Assembly (NCBI GenBank): GCA_039812645.1
Contig: JBDIAV010000009.1
Coordinates: forward strand, 3,118 to 67,117
Direction: 5' to 3'
Origin: Ancrocorticia sp039812645
Lineage (GTDB): Bacteria > Actinomycetota > Actinomycetes > Actinomycetales > Actinomycetaceae
DNA: 64,000 bases
Shown here piece after piece: positions 52,717-61,290 of the stretch; position 1 is the first letter of the stretch, and each line of letters opens with the position of its first letter. Made by a program: the position numbers and the translations under genes. The notes beneath the pieces were generated by a model. That model saw only the letters and a program-made list of their open reading frames with translations. It was not told the origin of the DNA and did no database searches.

Positions 52717-54648
52717 ATGGCGTCACGCCGCAATAAAAGCTATCCCATCGTCATCCGCGACCTGGAGGTCATCGAGGCATTCAACGTCACGCCACTTATG
52801 CGCAGGATTGTGGTGTCCGGTGAGCAACTCGCTCCATTCGTCAACAACGGCATTCAAGTGGGTCCCTTCCTCACCGAGAACGCGGACGACCATGTGAAGG
52901 TTGTTGTTGGAAATCCGGGTGTCGATTTTCCGGTACCCGGTCAGGAAGATGGACACCTCGATTGGTCGCGCGAGGCGCTGGATCGCGCACGCGACTACAC
53001 ACCGCGTCGTTTCGATCCGGTGACTGGGCGGCTTGAGCTTGACTTCGTCCGGCACAAGGGCGGCGTTGCCTCCACGTGGGCGGATCACGTCCAGCCCGGA
53101 GAACGCGTCCTGATTGCCGGGCCCCGTGGAACCACCGTTCTTCCCGAGGATATCGACTGGTATCTCCTCGTTGGTGATGAAACCGCGCTGCCAGCCATCG
53201 CCCGCAGAATCGAAGAACTTCCTGCGGGGACTCCCGTGACCGCTATTGTCACAGTGCCAAACGCCGGCGAGGAGCAGACATTTGTTCACCAGGCAGAGCT
53301 TGACATCATCTGGATTCATCGCGATCGCGCACCACGCGGCGAGGCGTGGGAAGTCCGCGTCATGGAAGCACTTGAGGGAGCTCCGTGGCATGAGGGAACG
53401 GTCTACGCTTGGGCCGCTGGTGAAGCGGAGATGCTTCGTCCGATTCGCCGCTGGCTCAAGGACGTCAAGAAAGTTCCTCGTACTCACACCGACATCGCCG
53501 GATACTGGCGCCGCGGCGCCTCGCAGTCCGAGATGGGTGAGGCCGCACACCAGCTAGATCACGCGGTTTCGTTGGCTCTACCCTATGCGGCACGGGTGGC
53601 TGTGAGTCTCGATCTGGCCGAGCATGTGGCCGATGGATGCTCTACCATCCCTGCTCTCGCGCAGGCCGCCGGTGCCACGGTGGCAGGCGTGCGTAAGGTC
53701 GTCAAACTGTTGTCCTTCCCTGGACTATTCGAGCTGGGTGCCGACGATTCCGTCAAACTAGGCAAACTTGGCCATGTCATGACCGAAGACTTCGCCCATG
53801 CGCATCTCGATCGCCGCAGCGGCTATGCGCGCCTCGACGATGCCTGGCCGGGCCTCTACCATGCGGTCACCACCGGTGAATCCGGCTACCGTCATGCGGT
53901 GGGAGAATCGCTGTGGGACACGCTGGGTGCGGATACCCAGCTCGGTGAGTCGTTCGATTTCACACTGAGCCAGTGGTCGGGAATCTGGTGCCGAGAAGTG
54001 ACCTCCGCTCTCGCACTCACCACCGAACATGTGGTGGATGTCGGCGGGGGAAGCGGCGACCTTTTGGGAAATCTTCTGGAACACAGCGCCGGGGTGCGAG
54101 GCACGCTCGTGGAACTCCCGTCGTCTGCTGCGCGCGCCGAGAAACAGCTCAACGAGCGGGGATTGGGCGGACGCTTCGACGTTCTTCCCCAGAGCTTCTT
54201 TGAAGCATTGCCAGGTGGAGCAGATATGTACGTTCTCGCCCAGGTGCTCCACAACTGGCCGGACGCAGAAGCACAACTGATTCTCTCGCGAGTCGCGGAA
54301 GCTGTTGGGGCTGGGCGGAGCATAGAAACTGGTGACGATGCAGTATCTGGGCGGGGTACTGGAGCCGGTCAAGAGGCAGAAGCCCAACTGGGTGACGAAT
54401 CCGATCCGGGTACTGGATCGGGTCGCATCATCATCGTCGAGCGGATCTCTGGAGCCGATGCACACGATCACGATGTGGAACTCGATCTCCTCATGTTCGC
54501 CGCCTTCGGCGGCGGCGAACGGACCCTTTCCGAATATGCAGCTCTAGCGGCGGAAGTCGGCCTGGAAGTTCGCTCCTCAAAGCCCCTCTTCGACGATCTC
54601 CACCTCATTGAGCTGGGGTGCGTAACCAAGACAGAGGCGACCAACTAG
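52717..54648 (+). CDS. Siderophore-interacting ferric reductase fused to an O-methyltransferase
   Basis: 643 aa in two parts. Residues 1-275 are a SIP/ViuB-type FAD-binding reductase: RDYTPRRFDPVTGRLELDFV binds FAD, and LLVGDETALPAIARRIEELP and YAWAAGEAEMLRPIRRWL are family signatures. Residues about 285-640 are a class I SAM O-methyltransferase of the plant/hydroxyindole type, with winged-helix dimerisation part (about 290-370), SAM motif VVDVGGGSG (439-447) and LAQVLHNWPDAEAQLILSRV. A Gly/Asp/Glu-rich insert sits near 530-565. SIP proteins reduce ferric siderophores; the methyltransferase substrate is unknown. Downstream of the iron receptor on the same strand. Confidence 0.88.
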   Translation: MASRRNKSYPIVIRDLEVIEAFNVTPLMRRIVVSGEQLAPFVNNGIQVGPFLTENADDHVKVVVGNPGVDFPVPGQEDGHLDWSREALDRARDYTPRRFDPVTGRLELDFVRHKGGVASTWADHVQPGERVLIAGPRGTTVLPEDIDWYLLVGDETALPAIARRIEELPAGTPVTAIVTVPNAGEEQTFVHQAELDIIWIHRDRAPRGEAWEVRVMEALEGAPWHEGTVYAWAAGEAEMLRPIRRWLKDVKKVPRTHTDIAGYWRRGASQSEMGEAAHQLDHAVSLALPYAARVAVSLDLAEHVADGCSTIPALAQAAGATVAGVRKVVKLLSFPGLFELGADDSVKLGKLGHVMTEDFAHAHLDRRSGYARLDDAWPGLYHAVTTGESGYRHAVGESLWDTLGADTQLGESFDFTLSQWSGIWCREVTSALALTTEHVVDVGGGSGDLLGNLLEHSAGVRGTLVELPSSAARAEKQLNERGLGGRFDVLPQSFFEALPGGADMYVLAQVLHNWPDAEAQLILSRVAEAVGAGRSIETGDDAVSGRGTGAGQEAEAQLGDESDPGTGSGRIIIVERISGADAHDHDVELDLLMFAAFGGGERTLSEYAALAAEVGLEVRSSKPLFDDLHLIELGCVTKTEATN

Positions 54649-54693
54649 CATGAACGGTACCTGCGGGCTAAACCCCCGCACCTACTAAGCGAT

Positions 54694-54727
54694 AGTGGCG
54701 GCTGGTTCCCGGGAACCAGCCGCCACT
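54694..54727 (+). terminator. Terminator after the SIP-methyltransferase gene
   Basis: Perfect 34-bp palindrome, each half AGTGGCGGCTGGTTCCC, followed by TGCATTAAAAG. It starts 46 bp after the stop codon. Confidence 0.75.
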
Positions 54728-54865
54728 TGCATTAAAAGTCGGATTCCATCAGAAAACCCAGCTCTGTCAGTGGGCACCCACATCAGGCTAACCGCCATAT
54801 TCTTCCTGTTTCAGCACTAAACCCCATCTCTCAAGCAGCAGAAGTTACTTGGACCTGGTCCTACT

Positions 54866-54937
54866 AAAAAATAGCCATGAAATCAGCATGGGCCTGTACG
54901 CCATGCACAGCTCGAGTCTCATTCCGAAGCTGAAATT
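54866..54937 (+). repeat. Dispersed ~70-bp repeat, copy 2
   Basis: Partner of 44791-44862. The best-conserved part is AATCAGCATGGGCCT followed 18 nt later by CGAGTCTCAT. Both copies are intergenic, just beyond the two ends of the iron locus. Confidence 0.65.
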
Positions 54938-55142
54938 TCGCAGCACACCACGGCTACGTGAAATACCCATCGCGCCTGCTCGGATAAAGGGAGTGCGGAA
55001 TTCGCCATGTTCCTATAGTCTCTATATAAACCACAATTCGCCACGCAGGTATGTCCCTGATAGACCTGCACCCACACCCATCGGATTCACAACCTCACCA
55101 CACCGGCCATCGCCCCATTACAAACCAGAAAGAGGATCCCTC

Positions 55143-55742
55143 ATGGGAATCAAGGAGCAGAACGCCCACATGCTGGCAGGCAACTGGTACGATGACCTCA
55201 CCACCGAACGCGTCGACGCACGTGAAGAGGCTGTGCACCGCACGAACGCCTACAACGCCAGTTACGGCAAACCTGCCGCCGAGCGCGAGGAACTACTCAC
55301 CGCACTTCTTGGCCATGCAGGTAAAGGCGCCTTCTTTGAACCCAGCTTCCGCTGCGAGTTCGGCTTCAACATCTCGGTGGGCGATGACTTCTACGCCAAC
55401 TTTGACTGCATCATGCTCGACGGCGGCGGCATCACCATCGGCAACAACGTGCTATTCGGCCCTCGTGTCAGCATCTACACCACCAACCATGCCCTCGATC
55501 CCGCCGACCGTGCCCTCGGCGCTTGCATCGCCAAGCCCGTCGTCATCGGCGACAACGTGTGGGTCGGCGGCGGCGTCACCATCAATCCCGGCGTGACGAT
55601 CGGCTCGGGCAGCGTCATTGGTTCAGGCAGCATCGTCACCAAGGATGTCCCACCGAACACTATCGCCGCCGGCGTACCCGCCCGCATTCTCCGCGAGATC
55701 ACTCCTGAGGACCGAGTGCTCGGCGACTGGCAAGGTCTCTAA
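55143..55742 (+). CDS. Maltose/galactoside-type sugar O-acetyltransferase
   Basis: 199 aa, left-handed beta-helix acetyltransferase (Maa/LacA/NodL). N-terminal maltose-acetyltransferase segment HMLAGNWYDDLTTERVDAR; hexapeptide repeats cover about 75-185; the catalytic His is in TTNHALDPADR, and VVIGDNVWVGGGVTINPGVT is the family core. It transfers acetyl from acetyl-CoA to sugars. ATG 55143 follows AAAGAGGA. Adjacent genes do not reveal the sugar. Confidence 0.93.
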   Translation: MGIKEQNAHMLAGNWYDDLTTERVDAREEAVHRTNAYNASYGKPAAEREELLTALLGHAGKGAFFEPSFRCEFGFNISVGDDFYANFDCIMLDGGGITIGNNVLFGPRVSIYTTNHALDPADRALGACIAKPVVIGDNVWVGGGVTINPGVTIGSGSVIGSGSIVTKDVPPNTIAAGVPARILREITPEDRVLGDWQGL

Positions 55743-55903
55743 ACATCTCAACGCAAAGCAGGCGGCAACAGGGATTGAACTCTCGTTCGAAGAGGTGTGA
55801 GTCCACAATTGCCGACGAGCTGCAGCAACCGGATACGTCCACAAACATCGAAATGCGTGCACGCCCCGCTCGGCGGATCATAGCAAGTCACGGTGGAGGT
55901 TGA

Positions 55904-56248
55904 ATGACGGGCAATAACCGAGCAATAAACGTGGCTCACTACAAGCATCAAGCAACGCTTCAACCCCCACCAGGCTTCAACAGACTCGTCAATGCAAGCA
56001 TCAGTCCGAATGGCCCACGCGGACTCCTCGTCCACAACGAAACCGCAGCGATCATCGGCAACTACGGTTCGATGTGGATTGGCCCTCTCGTCGAATTCAC
56101 CGATCCCGTTGAATGGCATCTACTCTTGCCGGACGGATCCGTGCCATCAGAACAGCCAACTTGCCGCGGAAGCAAATCAAACCTGTTCGTGCAGGATCAG
56201 TGGTTCATCTTCGACCTCGCGGACATCGCCTCACCCCAACATACGTGA
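55904..56248 (+). CDS. Small hypothetical protein
   Basis: 114 aa from ATG 55904, with GGAGG 4 nt upstream. It shows alternating hydrophobic stretches such as LLVHNETAAIIGNYGSMWIG and VEWHLLLPDG with several Trp, compatible with a small beta-rich domain. No signal peptide, membrane segment or family motif recognised. It lies in a decaying region, so it may be a gene fragment. Confidence 0.45.
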   Translation: MTGNNRAINVAHYKHQATLQPPPGFNRLVNASISPNGPRGLLVHNETAAIIGNYGSMWIGPLVEFTDPVEWHLLLPDGSVPSEQPTCRGSKSNLFVQDQWFIFDLADIASPQHT

Positions 56249-56467
56249 GCGCCACGGTATCCGGGCCGGATACCACTCGAGTGAATCGGCACTTGCGAGA
56301 CCATCCAGCACCACAATCGAATCACTGAAAAGATGCCACTCATCGCGCGAATAGGCATCAGCTGCAATCAGGAGTGTTGACGACGCCTCGCCACGAAGCA
56401 GAACCTCACTGACCAGTCCCGGAGCCCACACACCCTCGAGCACCGTATCCACTACAACCTCGACCAT
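56231..56467 (-). CDS. Doubtful small ORF, possibly a gene remnant
   Basis: 78 codons from ATG 56467; the frame is open upstream to 56647. The peptide begins MVEVVVDTVLEGVWAPGLV and contains SDSIVVLDGLASADSLEW. No clear ribosome site, no recognised family, and its end overlaps the plus-strand small gene. Kept only as a possibility. Confidence 0.22.
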   Translation of the reverse strand: MVEVVVDTVLEGVWAPGLVSEVLLRGEASSTLLIAADAYSRDEWHLFSDSIVVLDGLASADSLEWYPARIPWRSRMLG

Positions 56468-56756
56468 GTTGATATGCCCACGCGCCTGCAAACACGAACG
56501 GCCTGGACAAAGAAACATATAACGTGGAACATGAATGACAGACCTATGTCCCCTCTTTTTTGCTATCAACCAGCAACCAGAGGGAAACTCCAAGGGCCCA
56601 CCAACCTGCCACCACCACGCATCAAGTGGCAGGATTCTGAGCTGCACAACGGCCTAAAACCAGCCAGCACAACAGCCAGAAAACCCCAGCACAACGGCCT
56701 ACCCCAATACTGCCCTACACAACCACCGCCAACGAACTAACGCACATGACCACTAG

Positions 56757-56812
56757 AGTGGCCGGTGTTGCTGATGGTGGAGCCCTCTCCACCATCAGCA
56801 ACACCGGCCACT
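56757..56812. terminator. Exceptionally long perfect hairpin next to an IS fragment
   Basis: Arms of 26 bp (56757-56782 and 56787-56812) match perfectly around CCCT; each arm begins or ends with AGTGGCCGGTGTTGC or its complement. It could be a strong bidirectional terminator or a relic of an insertion end, since transposase homology starts right after it. Confidence 0.6.
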
Positions 56813-56819
56813 GTCATGG

Positions 56820-57141
56820 TTATCTACTGCGACTGAGGGCTACTACGTGCGCGTGTTCACCCAAGAGCTTGCTGATTGTGAGATCAGCTTAATCAAGCCA
56901 GCGCGTCAGGGCGAGCCTGCCCGTGAAGATGCCAGGTTCTTGAAACCGTCGCGCCAGTGTATTGAGTCGGTGTTCGATAGGTTGAAAGGCCGACTCGGGC
57001 TCGAACAGCACGGCGGGAGAACACCTGGTGTGTGTGATCGTGCGGGTGCTCCAGCGACTCCTCGCACTCAATGCCCCGATCTGGCACAACCATGCCACCG
57101 GGCAACCAGTACTCAGGTCATTGACCGCCTACGACCACTAA
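56820..57141 (+). pseudogene. IS982-family transposase fragment, frameshifted
   Basis: The translated C-terminal part of an IS982-type transposase is recognisable: TEGYYVRVFTQELADCEISL and KPSRQCIESVFDRLKGRLGL, then EQHGGRTPGV. At about 57025-57035 the frame shifts, and VIVRVLQRLLALNAPIWHN and RSLTAYDH to TAA 57139-57141 continue in another frame. The N-terminal two-thirds are missing. Non-functional remnant; the family name is by pattern recall, not a search. Confidence 0.72.
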
Positions 57142-57339
57142 ACCCTTGGAATCAATCATCTTGGCGCGCCGCAGTGATGTCATAGTCGACAAACATGAGA
57201 ACGACCGCCATTGTGTGAGGTTTTGGTGTGTTTACCAAAAAGCATCACAGGACGACGGTCGTTCCCCTACCATGGCGCCGATACTACCAATACCGGTTTC
57301 ACCGGAGGTGAAACGTTAAGCTTAGTTGAAACCAGCGAT
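57142..57339. other. IS-derived or non-coding junction region
   Basis: About 200 bp between the two transposase fragments. GAACGACCGCCATTGTGTG (from about 57191) and its partly complementary GACGACGGTCGTTCCC (57252-57267) form an imperfect inverted pair that may be IS ends. No gene seen. Confidence 0.35.
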
Positions 57340-57487
57340 ATGACCACACAGCAGCCAAGTCGTCGGCAGCTCACCGAGGAGTCCAGAACGGTCCGGTGCA
57401 GCTCATGATGTAGGACGAGAATCCGATCGCGCAGGTGGCCCAGGAGTCTGCGATCACGTCGCAGAGGTAGACGGCGAGGTCCTACCA
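57340..57487 (+). pseudogene. IS3-family OrfA transposase fragment
   Basis: ATG 57340 gives MTTQQPSRRQLTEE, then the frame changes and continues VQLMM-stop-DENPIAQVAQESAITSQR-stop. This resembles the N-terminal helix-turn-helix of IS3-type OrfA proteins. Frameshift plus two stops show it is a dead remnant. The gap to the protease gene holds nothing else. Confidence 0.55.
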
Positions 57488-57535
57488 AGCCTGCCCCAGT
57501 CGACGTATCGAAAATCGCGAGACGTAGGCAGGCCC

Positions 57536-58687
57536 CTACTTATAGATTTTTAATCCAGCACCAGCTTCGAGTTTGGTGACTGGAGTAAATACACGGCGAG
57601 TTGCTCCAGCATAAGGATAGCTCCCTTTGTGAATTCCGATTGCCCCACCTGACGTACTAAAGACTGGTCCACCACTGTCTCCACCAGCAGTACCCGAAGT
57701 CGTTCCAACCGCAATACCACACACTGTTCCGTAGCCACTAGTAAAGCACTGATTTGTCGCATAAACCGAACTACACGTTGTCAGACTAGTTTTTCCATAC
57801 TGGCAGAAACCCATGCCAACTGATGGAGAAATTACGGAAGTCACCGTCATATAAGCGCCTGTGGTTTGACGGAAGCTTGGATAAGGGGTTCCACTCAAAG
57901 ACCAGTACCACTCCGCGTCACCATACGATTTGTTCAGATGGCCGCCGCTTGTAAAGTACCCATCTGAATAGTAAAGGTTTGTGGGAAGTGAACAGTGTCC
58001 AGCTGTAGAGACACCAAAAGTTCCACCATTTCTAACGACGAATCCGGCTGTGCAACCATCAATGGGGTCCCCACCCCTGTACTCGTCCACACCCATGACA
58101 TCACTACCGGCGTACTCCACAACAAACTCGTGCTTGCCCGCCAGAATACTACTGACGGTCTGGCTAAGCTCCGCCGGTTCCTTAATGCCACCGTATGTAA
58201 CCTTAAATGCTCCCGTCTTGGCATCATAGCCAACGTTCGCAAACTCGACGCCAGCAATCAAGCCAACCGTCTCAGTCACTTCATAAGCAATTTCAGTCAA
58301 CTCATCGGCACACCATCCACCATTGACGTAAATTTCGTTCGGAAAAGGCAACGACGCGATTTGCTCGCGATTTTCTCCAGATGGCTCCCGACAAAAGACG
58401 AACTCGCCTTGACCGAGATCCTCGTTCCATACGGCATCAACGAAGCCCACGTCTTCCGCAAGCTCAAATTCTGTCGCAACTTTTGCTAGCTGCATGATCT
58501 TGTTGTTGTTATCGATCTTCGCTTTAGAATCGACACCTTCGGCCTTCGCCTGTTCAGTGAGGTATTCAACCACTGGATCCGATTGTGCTACCCCATCTGG
58601 AGTAACCGCACTAACTACCCCGGAAACGCCTGATGACACGACTGTGCCTATTATCATAGCAAGAATCCACACACGCTTCTGCTTCAT
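57536..58687 (-). CDS. Secreted streptogrisin-like S1 serine protease
   Basis: 383 aa: signal peptide (about 1-27), a pro-region of the alpha-lytic type (about 35-200) and a chymotrypsin-fold domain. The catalytic His is in VSTAGHC, Asp probably in SYGDAEWYW, Ser in GTAGGDSGGPVF; six or more Cys suggest disulphides. AAGGAG precedes the ATG. Base composition is clearly AT-richer than in neighbouring genes and codon choice differs, and IS fragments lie directly downstream, so recent acquisition is likely. A secreted protease could act on host or competitor proteins. Confidence 0.9.
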   Translation of the reverse strand: MKQKRVWILAMIIGTVVSSGVSGVVSAVTPDGVAQSDPVVEYLTEQAKAEGVDSKAKIDNNNKIMQLAKVATEFELAEDVGFVDAVWNEDLGQGEFVFCREPSGENREQIASLPFPNEIYVNGGWCADELTEIAYEVTETVGLIAGVEFANVGYDAKTGAFKVTYGGIKEPAELSQTVSSILAGKHEFVVEYAGSDVMGVDEYRGGDPIDGCTAGFVVRNGGTFGVSTAGHCSLPTNLYYSDGYFTSGGHLNKSYGDAEWYWSLSGTPYPSFRQTTGAYMTVTSVISPSVGMGFCQYGKTSLTTCSSVYATNQCFTSGYGTVCGIAVGTTSGTAGGDSGGPVFSTSGGAIGIHKGSYPYAGATRRVFTPVTKLEAGAGLKIYK

Positions 58688-59007
58688 GCCTTGCTCCTTT
58701 CTCAGATCGCAACCTCACGAAACCAGATTCCGTATCACAGAATCCACATCAACGGCAATAGATAAAAGCGGAGATCAGTTCAATCTCCGAGCTACACTGC
58801 TTCATTCGGCCACGTTTGGATATATACAAATGCGCTAGAATTAGCGCTGAAATGCACTTACTGCAAGAAGAAATTTCTGCGATCATACCCGGTGCCGTGA
58901 ATGATTGTTACATATACTATCTAGTGGATAGCAATGCTAATTCGGCACCGTCTTACCCATGCGCCATTGCAGCTTCCGGATCAACACTTTGGAGATAAAC
59001 TCCCGCT
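58688..59007. other. AT-rich intergenic region upstream of the protease
   Basis: 320 bp with low GC. A CGGAGAT...ATCTCCG stem is at 58769-58789 and a GCGCTA-GAAT-TAGCGC inverted repeat at 58832-58847 beside TATATA. A 60-codon frame (58816-58998) has no ribosome site and is not called. The region holds the protease promoter on the minus strand. Confidence 0.45.
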
Positions 59008-61139
59008 ATGACCTTTCCCAGTGACTCGAGTGTTCCGCCTTCTCGCTCCCGTGAGAATTCGCGTCCACTTGGATCAACACGCGTAGCGAGCCCTCCAACC
59101 GGCGTGGTAACGCGGCGGTCCCGCGCCGTGTAGCAGCCCGACGCCCCAAGCGCTATGACATCCAGGGGCTTCGCGCGGTCTGCATGATCCAGGTCCTGCT
59201 GTTCCACGCCTGGAACGTCGGTTCACCGATTGGCCTGGACGCATTCTTGATGATCTCGGCGTTCCTCATGACGGCGTCGTTCATCAGGAGCGCCGAACGT
59301 GGCAAGACGCCTTTCTTCATTGAACGGTGGGCCAATACGTTCAAGCGGCTAGTGCCGCCGCTTATCGTCGTCGTCGCGCTGTCACTGTGGGCGTCGGTGC
59401 GGCTTCTCCCCGCGAACCGCGTGCCGGAGATCTTCGACCAAGCATTCGCGTCACTCACCTACACCCAGAACTGGCGCCTCATTGACGTGGCCGCGGATTA
59501 CTTCGCAGAAAACAGTGCGATGTCGAGTCCGTTCATGCACCTGTGGTCGATGTCGGTGCAAGGGCAAGTGTTCCTCCTCTGGCCCGTCATTCTGGCCCTC
59601 TGCGCGTTCATCGCCAAGCGTTTCCGCTGGCGCATCAGGCCGGTGGCTTTCGTGGTCTTCACTCTCATCGCGATCGGCTCGCTGGTGTGGCTCATCTGGT
59701 TCGCATCCACCGACGGCTCCGTCTACTTCTACACCCGCGCCCTGCTCTGGGAATTCGCCCTCGGATCCCTCTTCGCCATCGCCACGCCTTGGCTGACCCA
59801 GCTCCGCCTCCCCCACCGTGCCATCTCGTGGCTGAGCCTGCTCGTCATGGCGGTCTACTACGGCGTCGTTCGAACTGACACCGTCAGTCCCATCGCCGCG
59901 ATCTCTCTCGTTGCCACGTCGATGATCCTTGTCTTCCCCACCGGGGAGATGCCCTGGGGCGCGGGCCGCCTGCTGGCTTGGAAGCCGCTCGTCAACCTCG
60001 GCGACATCTCCTACGCCGTCTACCTCGTTCACTGACCCATCTTCGTCATCTACCTCAACCTGGTGGGTAGTAGCCACCTCACCATCAGCGACGGAATCGT
60101 CCTCATCATCCTCTCCATCCTGGTTGCGTGGGGCCTCACCCTCGCCGTCGACAATCCACTTCACAACTGGACATGGTCGAACCGGGGCACTCTCAACAAG
60201 ATGAGCGTCGCCGTCGTCGCCCTCGCTGTGGGTATCGGTGGAGTCTACTTCGTCGACGGCCGCATGTACGGGTTCTCGCAGAAGAAAGCTGACACCGCCG
60301 TCACTCTCAACCCGGCCACTCACCCCGGCGCGCTCACCCTTCGTTCGCAAGTCGAGGTCCCGTTTACCGAAGCGCCACTTCCCGACCCCACAGCTGGCTG
60401 GTACGCATCACTCCCCGATTCGTGCGACGACGGCGTCCCGGCTGAGTTCGCAATGCCCTCGCTCGGCTACTGCTCCCAGGTTGGTGACCCCGCCACGGCT
60501 ACTCGGCGCATCCTCGCCGTCGGCAGTTCCAAACTCACCCAATGGTCGCAGGCCCTCGTCCAGGTAGCCAAAGAAAACAACTGGTTCATCCAACTCTCCC
60601 ATCACTCCGCCTGCTCGTGGAACTTCGATCCGGAAGCCACCGCACCCTGCCAGACACGCAACAGTGCGGCCCTCAACTACGTTGACACCTTCCAACCGGA
60701 CTACGTGCTCCTCCTGTCCACCCAGACGGCCGGCGCCTCACCAGACGAACGCCTCATCCCCGGACTGCCTGAACTGGTGGCGGAAATCAACGCCCGCGGC
60801 GTCCCCGTCATCGGACTACGCGACACCCTCGGCGACGAGAAAAACCTCCTCGAATGCTCACTCGCCAACCCCACCACCGGGATCCTCGGCGGTTGTATCC
60901 TCTCCCGACCCGACCACCAGGCCGCGGCAAATCCCGCCGACCAACTCGCCCCCTACAGATTCACCTCCCTCGACTTCACCGACCAACTCTGCACCGGCGA
61001 TATCTGCCCCACCACCATCGGAAACGTCTACGTCTACGCCGACACCATGCAGGTCACCAACGAATACATGGTCACCATGGCGCCCGTTCTCAACCTGCGC
61101 ATGCTAGAAGCCATGGCCTATCTTGACGGAGCGGGGTAA
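59008..61139 (+). pseudogene. Acyltransferase-3 / SGNH cell-envelope O-acyltransferase, broken by a frameshift and a nonsense codon
   Basis: ATG 59008 starts a Ser/Pro/Arg-rich N-terminus that runs into TAG 59131. One base-shift away, RRPKRYDIQGLRAVCMIQVL and LFHAW continue the typical acyltransferase-3 start, followed by about ten helices. At 60033-60035 TGA replaces the Trp of the conserved HWP motif (AVYLVH-stop-PIFVIYL). The same frame then stays open to 61139, encoding the last helices and an extracytoplasmic SGNH-like domain whose GDSH motif reads GSSK. Intact relatives O-acylate cell-wall or surface glycans. Two in-frame pieces remain open (59184-60035 and 60063-61139), but the full enzyme cannot be made by normal decoding. 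Confidence 0.85.
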
Positions 61140-61190
61140 GGAAAACGGCGGGCGAGGAATAGCGGCGACTCGGCGGCGAATTCGCTCCAT

Positions 61191-61240
61191 TTCACACAGC
61201 ACAGATGTAACCTTTTTCACACAGCACAGATGTAACCTTT
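61191..61240 (+). repeat. Two perfect tandem 25-bp repeats upstream of a lipoprotein gene
   Basis: The unit starts TTCACACAGCACAGATGTAA and ends CCTTT; copies are 61191-61215 and 61216-61240, identical and adjacent. They end 50 bp before the lipoprotein start. Likely regulator-binding sites or a recent tandem duplication. Confidence 0.85.
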
Positions 61241-61290
61241 GTTCTAACCACGCGACTCGAGCAAGGACGAGCCGCCAGAAGGGAACAGCC

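Larger units (their letters stand above)
54649..55142. other. Intergenic region with terminators and dispersed-repeat copy 2
   Basis: 494 bp. It holds a small TGCGGG...CCCGCA stem (54662-54680), the strong terminator at 54694-54727 and the repeat copy at 54866-54937. A TATATAAA sequence near 55022-55029 may be the acetyltransferase promoter. The open frame from 54849 is an upstream extension of the acetyltransferase frame, not a separate gene. Confidence 0.5.

Noticed and set aside
56847..57185. Plus-strand 112-codon frame as a stand-alone gene
   Set aside because: Its first half is transposase and its second half is out-of-frame transposase; it is an IS982 fragment.
60033..60035. UGA read as selenocysteine in the acyltransferase
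   Set aside because: The family has Trp here, not Cys, and an upstream frameshift also breaks the gene; a nonsense mutation is simpler.
59451..60350. Long minus-strand frame antisense to the acyltransferase, rich in Asp/Glu/Gly
   Set aside because: A GC-driven shadow with no hydrophobic core, ribosome site or family pattern.
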